Source: Peronospora farinosa (lineage: Eukaryota; Oomycota; Peronosporomycetes; Peronosporales; Peronosporaceae). From it: 64,000 bases of DNA. Both the position numbers and the translations under genes were made by a program. Under the pieces are notes generated by a model. The model had not been told where the DNA came from and ran no database searches. It worked only from the letters and a program-made list of their open reading frames with translations. The stretch is from contig CANTFK010000962.1 of NCBI GenBank assembly GCA_947646735.1, positions 1 to 64,000 on the forward strand, given 5' to 3'. Positions 10,202-19,460 of this stretch are shown one piece after another; position 1 is the first letter of the stretch, and every line of letters begins with the position of its first letter.

Positions 10202-11428
10202 ATGTCGGTTTTTGACGCTACCAGTACCTTGGACGGATATCAACGAGGTAAGACTGAAAGGTGTAATCGAGATTTACAGCCTAGATCTACGGCGGCAAAA
10301 GCTTAAAGGTTCCCGCGTATGCGAACTCATGGCAATTCTCAATGAAAAACTCAGAGCTCTCCCCAGCACGACACTTGTATACGCACTGTAAAGTCACTTC
10401 ATCTGCATGGATCTCGTGTCAGTGATGACCGACTTCTCGAGTCGTTGATTCCCGATCTGGAAAGTAGCATTCCACGTCTTGTTGTAGCAGTGCATGCTAG
10501 ACCTAAAACCAAGAAAAGCAAGGGTCTAGTGGTGTGTGTCAAGACTTTGACGGGCAAGTCTGTCACGATTGTTTGCGCGTCGAATGATACGGTGGACTGC
10601 GTCAAGTCCCAGATTCGTGTGACAGCGCACGTTCCAGTCGATGACCAGCGTATCATGTACGGAAGCAAACAACTTGAGGACCATCGCAAGCTTTCGTATT
10701 ACAAGATTAAAAACAATAGCTCCTTATACTTGATCGCTAGACTTCGAGGTGGCTTTAGCAAGGCACCATCAGCGTCTCGATCCTTTGTCGATGTGTCCAA
10801 CGGGTCCAAAGTGGTTAAGCGCGAGCTTTCCCACACTGCTCCAGACTGGCGTGAATGCACCAAGGGTCTGAATGTGGAAGGCTTTTGTGAAAATGTCGGG
10901 TGTCGAGCATACGGAGAGCGTATTGTCCATCGGATGGGGTTTGACTATTTCAACCTCATGAAGGAAAACGATGTCGAATGCCCAGAATGCAACACGGAGG
11001 TAAAGCCGATCACGTGTGGGTTTTATAGTTGCGCGTGGAAGTTTGAAGGGATCAAGACAAGTGATTCTTTCTCCATTTCTTCGCGGTGGCAAGAGGCCAA
11101 AGAAGAAAACATATATCATCGGTTTGACGAACGATGCAACACGGTGAACTGGTCAAGTCTCGTGCTTATGGCCAAACCATTGGAGGAAGCAACCGCAGCC
11201 AAACTCACCACTACTTTTTTTTCTGCAGGTGACAAAGACAGCAAAGAAGGTGTGTGCACTGTTTGCTGGTGCCAATTTGGTTCACCGTTTAAGCGATCGA
11301 TTTTCAAATGTGGCTGTGGGCACAGCTTACATTGTATTTATATGAAGGTGTGGTCTAAATGGTGTGAGAAGAAGCATATGCTACCTTCCTGTCCTATATG
11401 CTGCTTTACCTGGTCGAAGACTTGCTGA
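10202..11428 (+). pseudogene. Ubiquitin-like/RING protein (copy 1), frameshifted N-terminus and altered RING
   Basis: The long open part (10445-11428) has no ATG before its ubiquitin-like domain. Comparison with the intact inverted paralogue at 17721-18923 shows homology continuing upstream across two frames to an ATG at 10202: LPVPWTDIN / GVIEIYSLDLRRQKLKGSRV / VCELMAILNEKL against LPIPWKDVN / GVVELYSSDFREKKMEEIYV / VRDVIAIVNNKV. The shifts fall in the T5 run at 10209-10213 and near 10385-10391. A ubiquitin-like domain follows (VVCVKTLTGKSVTIVC... to ARLRGG), then a cysteine-rich middle (VECPECNTEV, TCGFYSCAWKFEG). The RING begins CTVC, has CGHSLH and ends CPIC. In the paralogue the core is CGHTFHREC; here it reads CGHSLHCIY, so the usual cysteine ligand after the second His is Tyr. 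Product of an E3-type gene that is probably decaying. The first shift could be an assembly error. Confidence 0.7.
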
Positions 11429-11648
11429 GTATTTACTCTCTTTTTGGAACACCTCGACAGCAAATGACTTGCTTGCTTTTAGTAGTTTTAGCTGATTAAA
11501 AGTCGGGTTTTAGTATCGCTTTATCCATGTGAGTTTTGCTTTTAACGTCTAGAATATCTAGATTCTTTTTTTAGTCTCCAACAAAAATCCTTGTGAGATT
11601 TTTTGAATTTGTTGTAAATTTTTGAATATAATCTTTAATAATTGTATA

Positions 11649-14218
11649 ATGGATCTACTGGACGCCATTGAAGAGCTAGAGGAGCCAACGAATGCTCTCC
11701 ACTCAGTTCAACCAACATTTGACTTTGTCGAGCGTCAAGTTTTGTTCGTACAGCAGAAATTGCGTGACTTTTGGCGGAAAAAGCATGACAGGAGTGCCGA
11801 TCGACCATGTATTCCTTTTTATTGGGTCTTTTCCAAATTATTGCGTTTAATTGAAGAATATCCAGCTGGTTTGACGGAAGCTGTAATTATTACGGAATTG
11901 ACAAAATTATTAAAACAAAAAGAAGACGAACATTCCGAGAAAAAGACGGGAACGTTATTGAAAAAGAGGAAAATTCAACATGTCGAAGCCATGGAAGACT
12001 TATTATTTGAAGATAAACAGAAAGTTCTACACGCTAAAGTGATAGATTATGGAAACCATCGACTGACATTAGAGATGGAAAATGCCACAGATGTGACAAT
12101 TTACATGTGAGTATTACGTTTCTTATTGAATGAGGGAGAATTTTTCTTTTATCACTGATGAAAGTGGTGGAAAAGGTATTTGCATCAGCGATTCCGGTCC
12201 TGTGTTGATTTTATACAGGAAATGTTGCAACATGAACCTATTGGGTGCGTGTGTGTGTGCGGAACTTTTGTACTAGGATCAGTTAATAACTTAAGCTTTT
12301 GTGTTTTTGGTTGTCATGGTGGTAGTGGTGCTACGTTCCCTTTTCAAACTGGTTGTGAAATTTCGTTTACCAATGCCAAACTTTTGGAGCGAAAGGAAGT
12401 GGATAGGAGACTGATGGATGAAGAAAACCATCGAGTTAAGTTTACGTTACTACCAACTGCCTTTTTGACGATACGACTGGATGAAGATAGAATGCTTGAT
12501 CGAAAATTGTTAGCTGACGCCATTAGTTTGAGTCAGGTGGATCAGTTGGTTGGAGAAGTTCAAGATCCAACTGTGATTCAACTGCTGATGCCGACGGCAA
12601 AAGTGCTCGATATTGGTGCTATTCGACCGTGTCAAACACCGCTGTATGTCCATCGACAAGTTATATTATTGGGAGAGGTTGATCCAACCAATACTCGGCC
12701 CCCCGGGGGGCGGTGCCAAATACGCAGCGATTGACCCAAGGGTTGCATTTAATGGTTCTTTGGGAAGACCAAGTGGCGCTCAGTCGCCTGTTTTGCGTTG
12801 GCGACACTCTTACAATCTTTCATCCATTCGTGCATGTATGCGACCAACACGACACGGAAATTCTGCACGTTTTGAACGAGTATTCGTCCCAGCAACGGTT
12901 AACATACTACTTCGAGTATGGTAGTGCGACCGTGCTGTTTAGCAAGTCATGTCGAGTATCTGCCATGAATAATTCCACCAAGACATCAGCGATTCTTCAA
13001 GAATACGGCGAGATGGAACGACCCTTATCTCACTTGGACGAAATCAAACCAGGATGGCATGACTTCTCGCTATATGCTCATGTGCGAAGCATTAAAGTTT
13101 CACACGGCATCCCGCTACTTGCAGCTTTCTTCTACGCGTACTACGACCCAAAGACAAACCAACCGGGGGCTATGAATGCAAAAATGCTGCTCCCACCGCC
13201 TTTGGACCACACGATAGTGTCAAGGTACTATCTGGTCGTGATGCTGCAAGTTTACATCGCATCTTCGACACGTTTGCTGACGATTGAGGTCACTGGTGAG
13301 AATGCATTGGCGGCATTACGTCTTCTTCCAGGACAAAGTGTCTTTTTCGATGGCCTTATGGCCATCGATATGCAGTCGAAGCCGGTACGCCGAGAACGAG
13401 GACTCATGCCAATTGCTTCAGCTTCAACAACCAAAGCTGAATATGCATTTCCAACGAAAGCGTACAGCACATCTTCGTCATCCGGTGTTGTAGTGCTATG
13501 TTCAGATTGGGAGAGCATCTTTGGGAAACAGTCGCTCTTCAACAAGAGCTCCAACCTCACAACAGTGAATACAACTCCGGGTCTCCTAAACACTGCACTC
13601 GACCGCTCTGCAACACTTTACAACGTTGCAGCACACGCACTATCTCTCGTCGAAATGACGGTGTCAGGAATTGGCTGGTTGATTCCGAGCGACAATCTCG
13701 GAGTACAAGGTTTTACAATGGACACAACCTGCGAGAAGGGCCATGCGACCACATGTGCCCACAAGTCATGTTTCCGTACATTAGAGATGATGACTAGAGA
13801 ACAGCAAACAAGTGGTTTACGAAAGTGGAAGTGTGTCTTTTGCCAAGAGATATTTTTCGGATTGCAAGACACGGTGCAGACCTACAGTGATTTGGTGGTA
13901 ATTCTCCAGAATGGTCGATCAAAGACCTCGCCATTGGTGGTACTTTGTCACGGTGAAACAGTGGAAAGTTTGCTCGGTCTGCGTGCTGAAGTTTATGTGG
14001 AATTGCCATTAGCAGAAAAACGCAAGACATTGGAACTTATAACGGGTACTTCGTTTCGACTTCTACTTTCTCGATGTGAACCTCGTCACATATCGATCCC
14101 AACCACCTCATCTCGAATTACTACTTTGATTATTCACTTACGCATTGATATTTTACAGCCCATTAATACTTTTGCTGCAGCTCACCATCTGCTCTCGAAA
14201 CTACAGTATAGAATGTAG
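11649..14218 (+). CDS. Multi-OB-fold protein with zinc ribbon, RPA1/MEIOB/SHLD2-like
   Basis: Three exons: 11649-12106, 12176-12244 and 12326-14218. The introns are 69 nt (GTGAGT...AAAAG) and 81 nt (GTGCGT...GGTAG), and the joins keep frame (...TIYM|YLHQRF..., ...EPIG|GATFPF...). One base is missing at the C6G6 block 12699-12710; with it the product is about 806 aa. The N-terminal 110 residues are helical. OB-type beta segments follow (HAKVIDYGNHRLTLEMEN; HLMVLWEDQVALSRLF-CVGDTLTIFHPFV, a typical RPA1-family strand pattern; WHDFSLYAHVRSI...). A C-terminal zinc-ribbon-like part follows (CEKGHATTC, SCF, CVFC). Proteins of this build bind single-stranded DNA in replication, meiosis (MEIOB) or end protection (SHLD2). 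Size and a zinc ribbon in the last OB fold recall SHLD2, but naming it is inference. The stop lies 2 nt before an upstream in-frame ATG of the next gene. Confidence 0.55.
12699..12710 (+). other. C6G6 block causing a reading-frame break
   Basis: CCCCCC directly followed by GGGGGG separates two frames of the OB-fold gene. One extra C or G would join ...GEVDPTNTR... to ...VPNTQRLTQGLHLMVLWEDQ without a stop. It is either an assembly undercall at a self-complementary homopolymer or a true mutation. Confidence 0.75.
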
Positions 14219-14448
14219 CCATGCTGCAACCTCTGTCCCATTGTTTATATAATATCAGTAAAAAAAATCTCTACAATCTCTCGAAACTAGACATTTCTTT
14301 TTCACATGTCTCACTTATTTTTTTTTCATTTTCCTTCCATACAAACCTCAAGTCAAAGAAAATATCCATTCCGAATACAAGCCCCCTCGCCTCTCCCCAC
14401 TTCTTCACCGTAACGTTTTTTCATAACATTCCAGACTTTTTCGTGGCC

Positions 14449-17244
14449 ATGACGTCTCTCTCGTCGTCCTGTACGTCACTCCCTGCCTCAGGTGCTCCGA
14501 ATCTTCAGCAAGCCTCTCTTTGCAAGATCCTGACGCGTCGTTCCATACGTGTTTGGTCGTCTAAATCGTCCCAGGAGCGTCGCAATTTAGCCGAGAATCT
14601 CTTTCAGCTTTTTTCCAGTAGTTCGTCATCTTTTATCACTTGTAACACGATTGAAATCACTCCAAGACTGATTACACGTCGTCCAGGTGTAGAAGAGATC
14701 AAAAAGTGTGTTTTGACCAATGTGTACCCATGTTTACCACCTCAGTGTGATGTTTTACGTGGAGAGATTTGGCAAGTGTTACTTAACGTGTATAAACGTA
14801 ATCAACATGGTTCTGCTGCTCTGGAATTCGATCGGATGCTCCAGAGACTTGGAAAATTACCTCGAGATCCTTTATTATGTGATGAATGCAGTGATGTGGC
14901 AGAAATTCTTGAACCAATGGACTTGAAAGCCCGAGATCGAGTCCAACAAGAACTTGAGGTGTTATTGATGTGGTTCATGACGACGAAAAGTGTCGCGTAT
15001 TATACAGGCATGGCTCGAGTGGTGGCATCTTTTTTTGTACTAAAGATGCCGTTACCGACCATTTATGACTGTTTTTATCAGTACTGTGCTCATTTTTTGC
15101 CCCATTTTGTTGTTGCAGACAATGTGGGGACCGATAATATCGGAATGAGTAGTACTGGAGGAATGGAAAGTAATCGAGGAAGTTATGGGAGTATGGAGGA
15201 AGTTTATACAGGAGACGTGATGGAGAGATCGAGTTCAATGGATTCGACGTCGTCGCTGGAAGAGAATAAACGACGTGTGGACGAGGAAGAGACACAGACA
15301 TTGAAACGGGAGCGACAACAATTGGTTGAACAGTTATTGAGTTATCATGCACCACAACTTGCTCATTGTTTGAATCAATGGTGTGGCAATGAGTGGAGTG
15401 TAGCAGGCAAATTGTTTGCTGCTGATTTTTTGCTTGGACATTTGTACCAAGTTGTACCACCAGCTGCATTCGTGTACGTAATGGACCAATACTTGTTGAC
15501 AAATGACTCGTTCTTTGGACTCTTTGTCGTGGTGGCAGCGTTGATTCAGCAAGAAGACGTCCTTTTAGATTGTGGATCGAGTGAAGAAGTACAAGAGCAG
15601 ATTCGTGCGACGTTCGATACAAAAGCGTTTGCTGATGAAGAAAATGTCCGCTTCCTGTGTTTTTTGGCGTCTCGTTTGCGTGGTAAGACACCCAAGAGTT
15701 ACAAGTGCTCGCAGCGTGAAGCTACAATTGATATCAGATGCTCTTCACGTCAAGCGATCGAGATTGCTTATGGTTCCGTTCCTGGTGTGGCTGCTAAAAA
15801 GGTGCGGTCTCAGCCCCGTAACGGAAGCCTGAGTGGGCCGCCTTCAGGTGGCCTCAGTGCACCATCAACCTCGGATCGGAAATCCACTGCGGAAGCCGCA
15901 GTGGATATGTCGCAGTGGGTAATGAAAGAGTCTCGCTCGATCGCGGGCAAAATATTCTGGTACCACAAGCAGACTGGAAAAACTCAGTGGGAACATCCAG
16001 CTGAGAAACACGATCCACCATCAGCTTATTTTGCGCTGCCTATCAGTGTCGAGGAAGTGGGTGCACAGCTCATGGGCGGTGGGGAGAGGTCTAGCGATCA
16101 GCAGCAATCTCCAGGAAGTGGGAGTCCTCGCTTTTTTGTTGTCGATTGCCGAGGTTTACGCAGCTCCGAAGACCTAAAGAGTGGTCGTATTCCGGTGGCG
16201 TATACCCTGGATCCTTCTGTCTTTGATTCACCGGAGCTGATAGCAAAGAGCATGGAAGCTTTTAACCCCATGAAGTCTCAGGTCCACGTCGTTCTAGTCG
16301 GTCATGGAGTTGGTATTCCTCCAGAGCTAGCTACATCTGAAGACGTTAAAACGAGCATCCGTGACGCTGTTCACTTGGACACTGACTGCCTTAACCAGGC
16401 CGCGATGTTCTTCCAAAAGCGTGGGTTCCGCTTTGTGAGTACTTTGGATGGAGGCTATTCGTCCTGGCACGCATTTATGCGTGACCGCCCGGGTTCCTCA
16501 CCACAGGAATTATTGAACCATATAGCTGATCAGTGCGTGTACTGCCGATACGATACGATCTTACGCACGGGTCAGGATCCGTTGAAGAAAAAGTCAAAGC
16601 AAAAGAAGCCGCGACGCAAAAAAGCGATGCCAACTACAACGTCGATGCCTGTGAACGGTGGGAATGGCGACGCGAGCATTATCTCGACAAGCGACCTCAA
16701 CCGCACAAAAAAGACCAGCGTTGACAGTAATGGCACGCCTAGTGTTAGACGTCAGCTGTCCCTTCCACGGAACTCAATAACGTCGATGAGGAGTAAGTTA
16801 TCCGAGGTGTCAATCCCAAAGAAGTGGGGGTGGAGGCGACGGTCCTCGGGTGCCGCGAGTAACCAAAACGACAGTAGCTCATCATCTGAGACGGCGACGG
16901 CAGAAGATGGCGGCAGTGACCACGGTTCGTCCGTGGACGACCAGGAAGACAAAGATGATGAAGCGACGCACGAAATACTTCGTTCTGCACTCGAAGGAAT
17001 TAAGGATCTGGACGTGGAAGCTGACGCAGATATCGATGCTACGGATTCCAAGTTTGTGGGCGTCTTCACCATAGACTATAGCGACGATGAAAATGAAATC
17101 GAAGACGAAGACAGCAATAAGGAACACGTGACTGAGCTTGGTGATGTCACTGATGTAGACGTGTCGAAGGTGTTAGAGCACGGGACGGTTGCTGGATCCG
17201 GTGTTGTTTTAGGAGCTGAGACTGAACCAATGGCACTGGCATGA
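14449..17244 (+). CDS. TBC1D23-like protein: TBC, WW and rhodanese domains
   Basis: Intronless, 931 aa from the ATG at 14449 (MTSLSSSC). The frame is open back to an ATG at 14221, but that segment is low-complexity and lies directly at the preceding stop, so it is probably leader. A TBC domain spans about residues 70-350 (VYPCLPPQCDVLRGEIWQVL..., FAADFLLGHLYQVVP..., YLLTNDSFFGLFVVVAAL). The canonical arginine- and glutamine-finger motifs are not evident, as in TBC1D23, whose TBC is catalytically dead. A WW domain follows (QWVMKES...GKIFWYHKQTGKTQWEHP), then a rhodanese fold (FFVVDCRGLRSSEDLKSGRI...LDGGYSSWHAF), a basic Ser-rich linker and a very acidic tail. TBC1D23 tethers endosome-derived vesicles to trans-Golgi golgins and binds the WASH complex. 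The WW domain is not part of the animal protein as I know it, and a C-terminal PH-like domain is not visible here. Confidence 0.85.
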   Translation: MTSLSSSCTSLPASGAPNLQQASLCKILTRRSIRVWSSKSSQERRNLAENLFQLFSSSSSSFITCNTIEITPRLITRRPGVEEIKKCVLTNVYPCLPPQCDVLRGEIWQVLLNVYKRNQHGSAALEFDRMLQRLGKLPRDPLLCDECSDVAEILEPMDLKARDRVQQELEVLLMWFMTTKSVAYYTGMARVVASFFVLKMPLPTIYDCFYQYCAHFLPHFVVADNVGTDNIGMSSTGGMESNRGSYGSMEEVYTGDVMERSSSMDSTSSLEENKRRVDEEETQTLKRERQQLVEQLLSYHAPQLAHCLNQWCGNEWSVAGKLFAADFLLGHLYQVVPPAAFVYVMDQYLLTNDSFFGLFVVVAALIQQEDVLLDCGSSEEVQEQIRATFDTKAFADEENVRFLCFLASRLRGKTPKSYKCSQREATIDIRCSSRQAIEIAYGSVPGVAAKKVRSQPRNGSLSGPPSGGLSAPSTSDRKSTAEAAVDMSQWVMKESRSIAGKIFWYHKQTGKTQWEHPAEKHDPPSAYFALPISVEEVGAQLMGGGERSSDQQQSPGSGSPRFFVVDCRGLRSSEDLKSGRIPVAYTLDPSVFDSPELIAKSMEAFNPMKSQVHVVLVGHGVGIPPELATSEDVKTSIRDAVHLDTDCLNQAAMFFQKRGFRFVSTLDGGYSSWHAFMRDRPGSSPQELLNHIADQCVYCRYDTILRTGQDPLKKKSKQKKPRRKKAMPTTTSMPVNGGNGDASIISTSDLNRTKKTSVDSNGTPSVRRQLSLPRNSITSMRSKLSEVSIPKKWGWRRRSSGAASNQNDSSSSSETATAEDGGSDHGSSVDDQEDKDDEATHEILRSALEGIKDLDVEADADIDATDSKFVGVFTIDYSDDENEIEDEDSNKEHVTELGDVTDVDVSKVLEHGTVAGSGVVLGAETEPMALA

Positions 17245-17720
17245 ACAAACTGAGCCAAGGCTTGTGTGAGTAAGTCTGGTGTACGCGCTGTAGATAACCG
17301 TCCTGGTTGACCGCCGCACATTTCTTCGTCAGCTAAGCGGTGTGTGTAAATGGATCAGTTGCGTTGGGTATGTAAGTGCGCTTGCATTTGTTTGTACATC
17401 TACAATGTCAATTGCCTATCCCGTGCTGATCATACGAATTCGTGGTCGCATTGTCGACGAAAAGGCCGAGATTGTCATCTGACCAGAATGAGCTCAAAGG
17501 ACCGATAGTGACTGAAGCGGAAGTCATAACTTTCGTTTCAGTACCCCGGTGCATGAAGTAAATGGAGGGATAGTTAACGTGGGGGAATGCATTACGCCAC
17601 TAGCAAAGACACACAAGAATCAAAAACGACACTTGACACCTAAATGATCGTGATCACCCGTCGTGGTGCTACACTTGACACCAAAATGATCGTGATCGCC
17701 CGTCGTGGTGCTCACTGTGC
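17245..17720. other. Convergent 3' intergenic region with a tandem duplication
   Basis: This lies between the convergent TBC1D23 and RING genes. Apart from the 42-bp duplication listed separately, nothing is seen. Confidence 0.5.
17631..17714. repeat. 42-bp tandem duplication
   Basis: Two adjacent copies, 17631-17672 and 17673-17714, both begin ACTTGACACC and contain ATGATCGTGATC and CCGTCGTGGTGCT; they differ at only a few positions. The second copy ends 6 bp from the stop codon of the minus-strand RING gene, so the repeat belongs to its 3' UTR. The inner TGATCGTGATC is itself near-palindromic. Confidence 0.85.
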
Positions 17721-18923
17721 TCAATTCGTTTTGCGACATATTGGGCAGCTCGGTTGAGTTTTGCGGTGCTTGCACCACTTGGCCCACTCTTTCGAGCATT
17801 CACGATGAAAAGTGTGACCACAATGCGGAGTCAAACACTTCGTTGGTGAGCTGAAAGAGGACCAGCAGATTGTGCACGTGTCGCTACTCTTAAAAGTAGT
17901 GGGTACTGTCAAACATAGCTGTGCAGCTTTCATTTCTTGTCTTGGCTTTGTCAGAATCAGCAGACTCGCCCATTCGACGGACCCATTGACCTTGTCTGGG
18001 TCAAACCAATGGTATACATGTCCACTAGCATCGTTCCACTGGGAGGAGATAGAGAGGTTTACGCTTCCAGTCACACCTTCAAAACGCCAGGCGCAACCAT
18101 AGAACCCACAAGTAACAGGTCTCACTTCGCAGTGACAAATTGGACACTCGATATCGTCATCTCGCATAAGATTGAACGGCACAAACTTCTTGCAATGGAT
18201 GACCATCTCACGATAAGCAAGGCACTCACGATTTCTACAAAGTCCTTCAATGTTAAGCCCTTTACTGACGAGGCGCCATTTTGGGGCATCGGGGGAAAAC
18301 TCACGCGCAGTAATGAGTGAGTTATTCGAGACGTCTACAAAGGTTCGAAAGACAGGACTGTGGCCAATACTTCCACCACGAATTCGCAGCGATAAGTGGA
18401 GCGTATTTCCTCCTTTAATGTTGTAAGACGACAGCATGACTTGATCATTGAGTAATTTGCCGGCATACACCAAACGCTGGACTTCCGGTGCAATACTCTC
18501 CTTGTCTTCAATTTTCATCTTGACGTAGTTCACAGTGTCCGTCGACAAGCAGTTGATGGTAATTGTCTTGCCACTCAAAGTTATGACAAATACTGTCATG
18601 GCAGTGGCATGTCTTCCTTTTACTCGTACTTGTGCTGTCGCAACAAGCCGTGGAGCGCTTCCTGTCAGTTCAGGAATAATATTCTTCAAAGGGTAGTTCT
18701 TGTTGATCCGCACACCGTGCAAAAGGAGTTGATTCACCTCCCGCAAGATTTTCCCGTTTGACGAACTGTTTTGCACTTTGTTGTTCACGATCGCGATAAC
18801 ATCCCGCACGTATATCTCCTCCATTTTCTTCTCTCGAAAGTCAGAACTGTAAAGCTCAACCACTCCATGCAATCCATGGTGATTCACATCTTTCCATGGA
18901 ATTGGAAGTGGGGATGCTAACAT
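17721..18923 (-). CDS. Ubiquitin-like/RING-finger protein (copy 2), probable E3 ligase
   Basis: Single exon, 400 aa, ATG at 18923. About 100 residues of N-terminal region (LPIPWKDVNHHGLHGVVELY...) precede a ubiquitin-like domain (residues about 108-184, TVFVITLSGKTITINCLSTD to LSLRIRGG). The ubiquitin-like domain continues straight on after the Gly-Gly, so a processed ubiquitin is possible but not shown. A cysteine-rich middle segment follows (CRNRECLAYREMVIHC, IECPICHCEVRPVTCGFYGC). A C-terminal RING has CTIC, a C-x-H region CGHTFHREC, a KEWAKWC helix and CPIC, all ligands of a C3HC4-type finger. RING proteins with a ubiquitin-like domain usually act as ubiquitin ligases; the substrate is unknown. 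A paralogue with lesions lies inverted at 10202-11428, and the two flank the OB-fold and TBC1D23 genes. Confidence 0.85.
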   Translation of the reverse strand: MLASPLPIPWKDVNHHGLHGVVELYSSDFREKKMEEIYVRDVIAIVNNKVQNSSSNGKILREVNQLLLHGVRINKNYPLKNIIPELTGSAPRLVATAQVRVKGRHATAMTVFVITLSGKTITINCLSTDTVNYVKMKIEDKESIAPEVQRLVYAGKLLNDQVMLSSYNIKGGNTLHLSLRIRGGSIGHSPVFRTFVDVSNNSLITAREFSPDAPKWRLVSKGLNIEGLCRNRECLAYREMVIHCKKFVPFNLMRDDDIECPICHCEVRPVTCGFYGCAWRFEGVTGSVNLSISSQWNDASGHVYHWFDPDKVNGSVEWASLLILTKPRQEMKAAQLCLTVPTTFKSSDTCTICWSSFSSPTKCLTPHCGHTFHRECSKEWAKWCKHRKTQPSCPICRKTN

Positions 18924-19460
18924 GACACTCTAGAAATTTCGTCGGCGTTGTTGATATGAGTGTAAATTGTGGAATGAGGTGTTCTCGCCGATGCTGTCGT
19001 CCATAAACTGTCACGACATCGGAGTTCTCGGAAAACGCGTGACAGTTTATCATGTACAAAGCGACGAGGCGCTCAAGACGTGAAAGTTTCCAAGAGATTG
19101 CTTTATGCCGAGTCGCTCGACGTTTTTGAGCCCAAGTCCCGGCTCCATTGGTTGACGTTCCCGTTTCAACGACGAGCGAGCATATTACACAACACAAGCG
19201 ACCCGTCCGTTGGCCGCGTTAAATGGTTGATCGCATCTGGTCACTCATATAGACCGGTCGAAAAAACTGAGACTCTTTGTAAACAATGGCTCGTATTCGT
19301 CGATAAGCTGAAGTACGTGTCTGCGTCGAAGTCCGTGTGTTGGAATGTAGTAGCAATGACGCACAGGTCGAATCACCACGATCATGATATTTGTTCCGCG
19401 CAATGCGTGGACTTCCCACATGCATTTATCCGAGTTATGCAGTCTCTACGTAAATGTCGT
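18924..19460. other. Intergenic, no gene seen
   Basis: This contains the promoter of the minus-strand RING gene and the 3' flank of THADA. A plus-strand open frame at 19080-19469 lacks an ATG and is not credible. Confidence 0.4.

Noticed and set aside
14221..14448. N-terminal extension of the TBC1D23-like protein
   Set aside because: Low-complexity F/S/N-rich sequence starting 2 nt after the previous stop; the ATG at 14449 gives a normal protein start.
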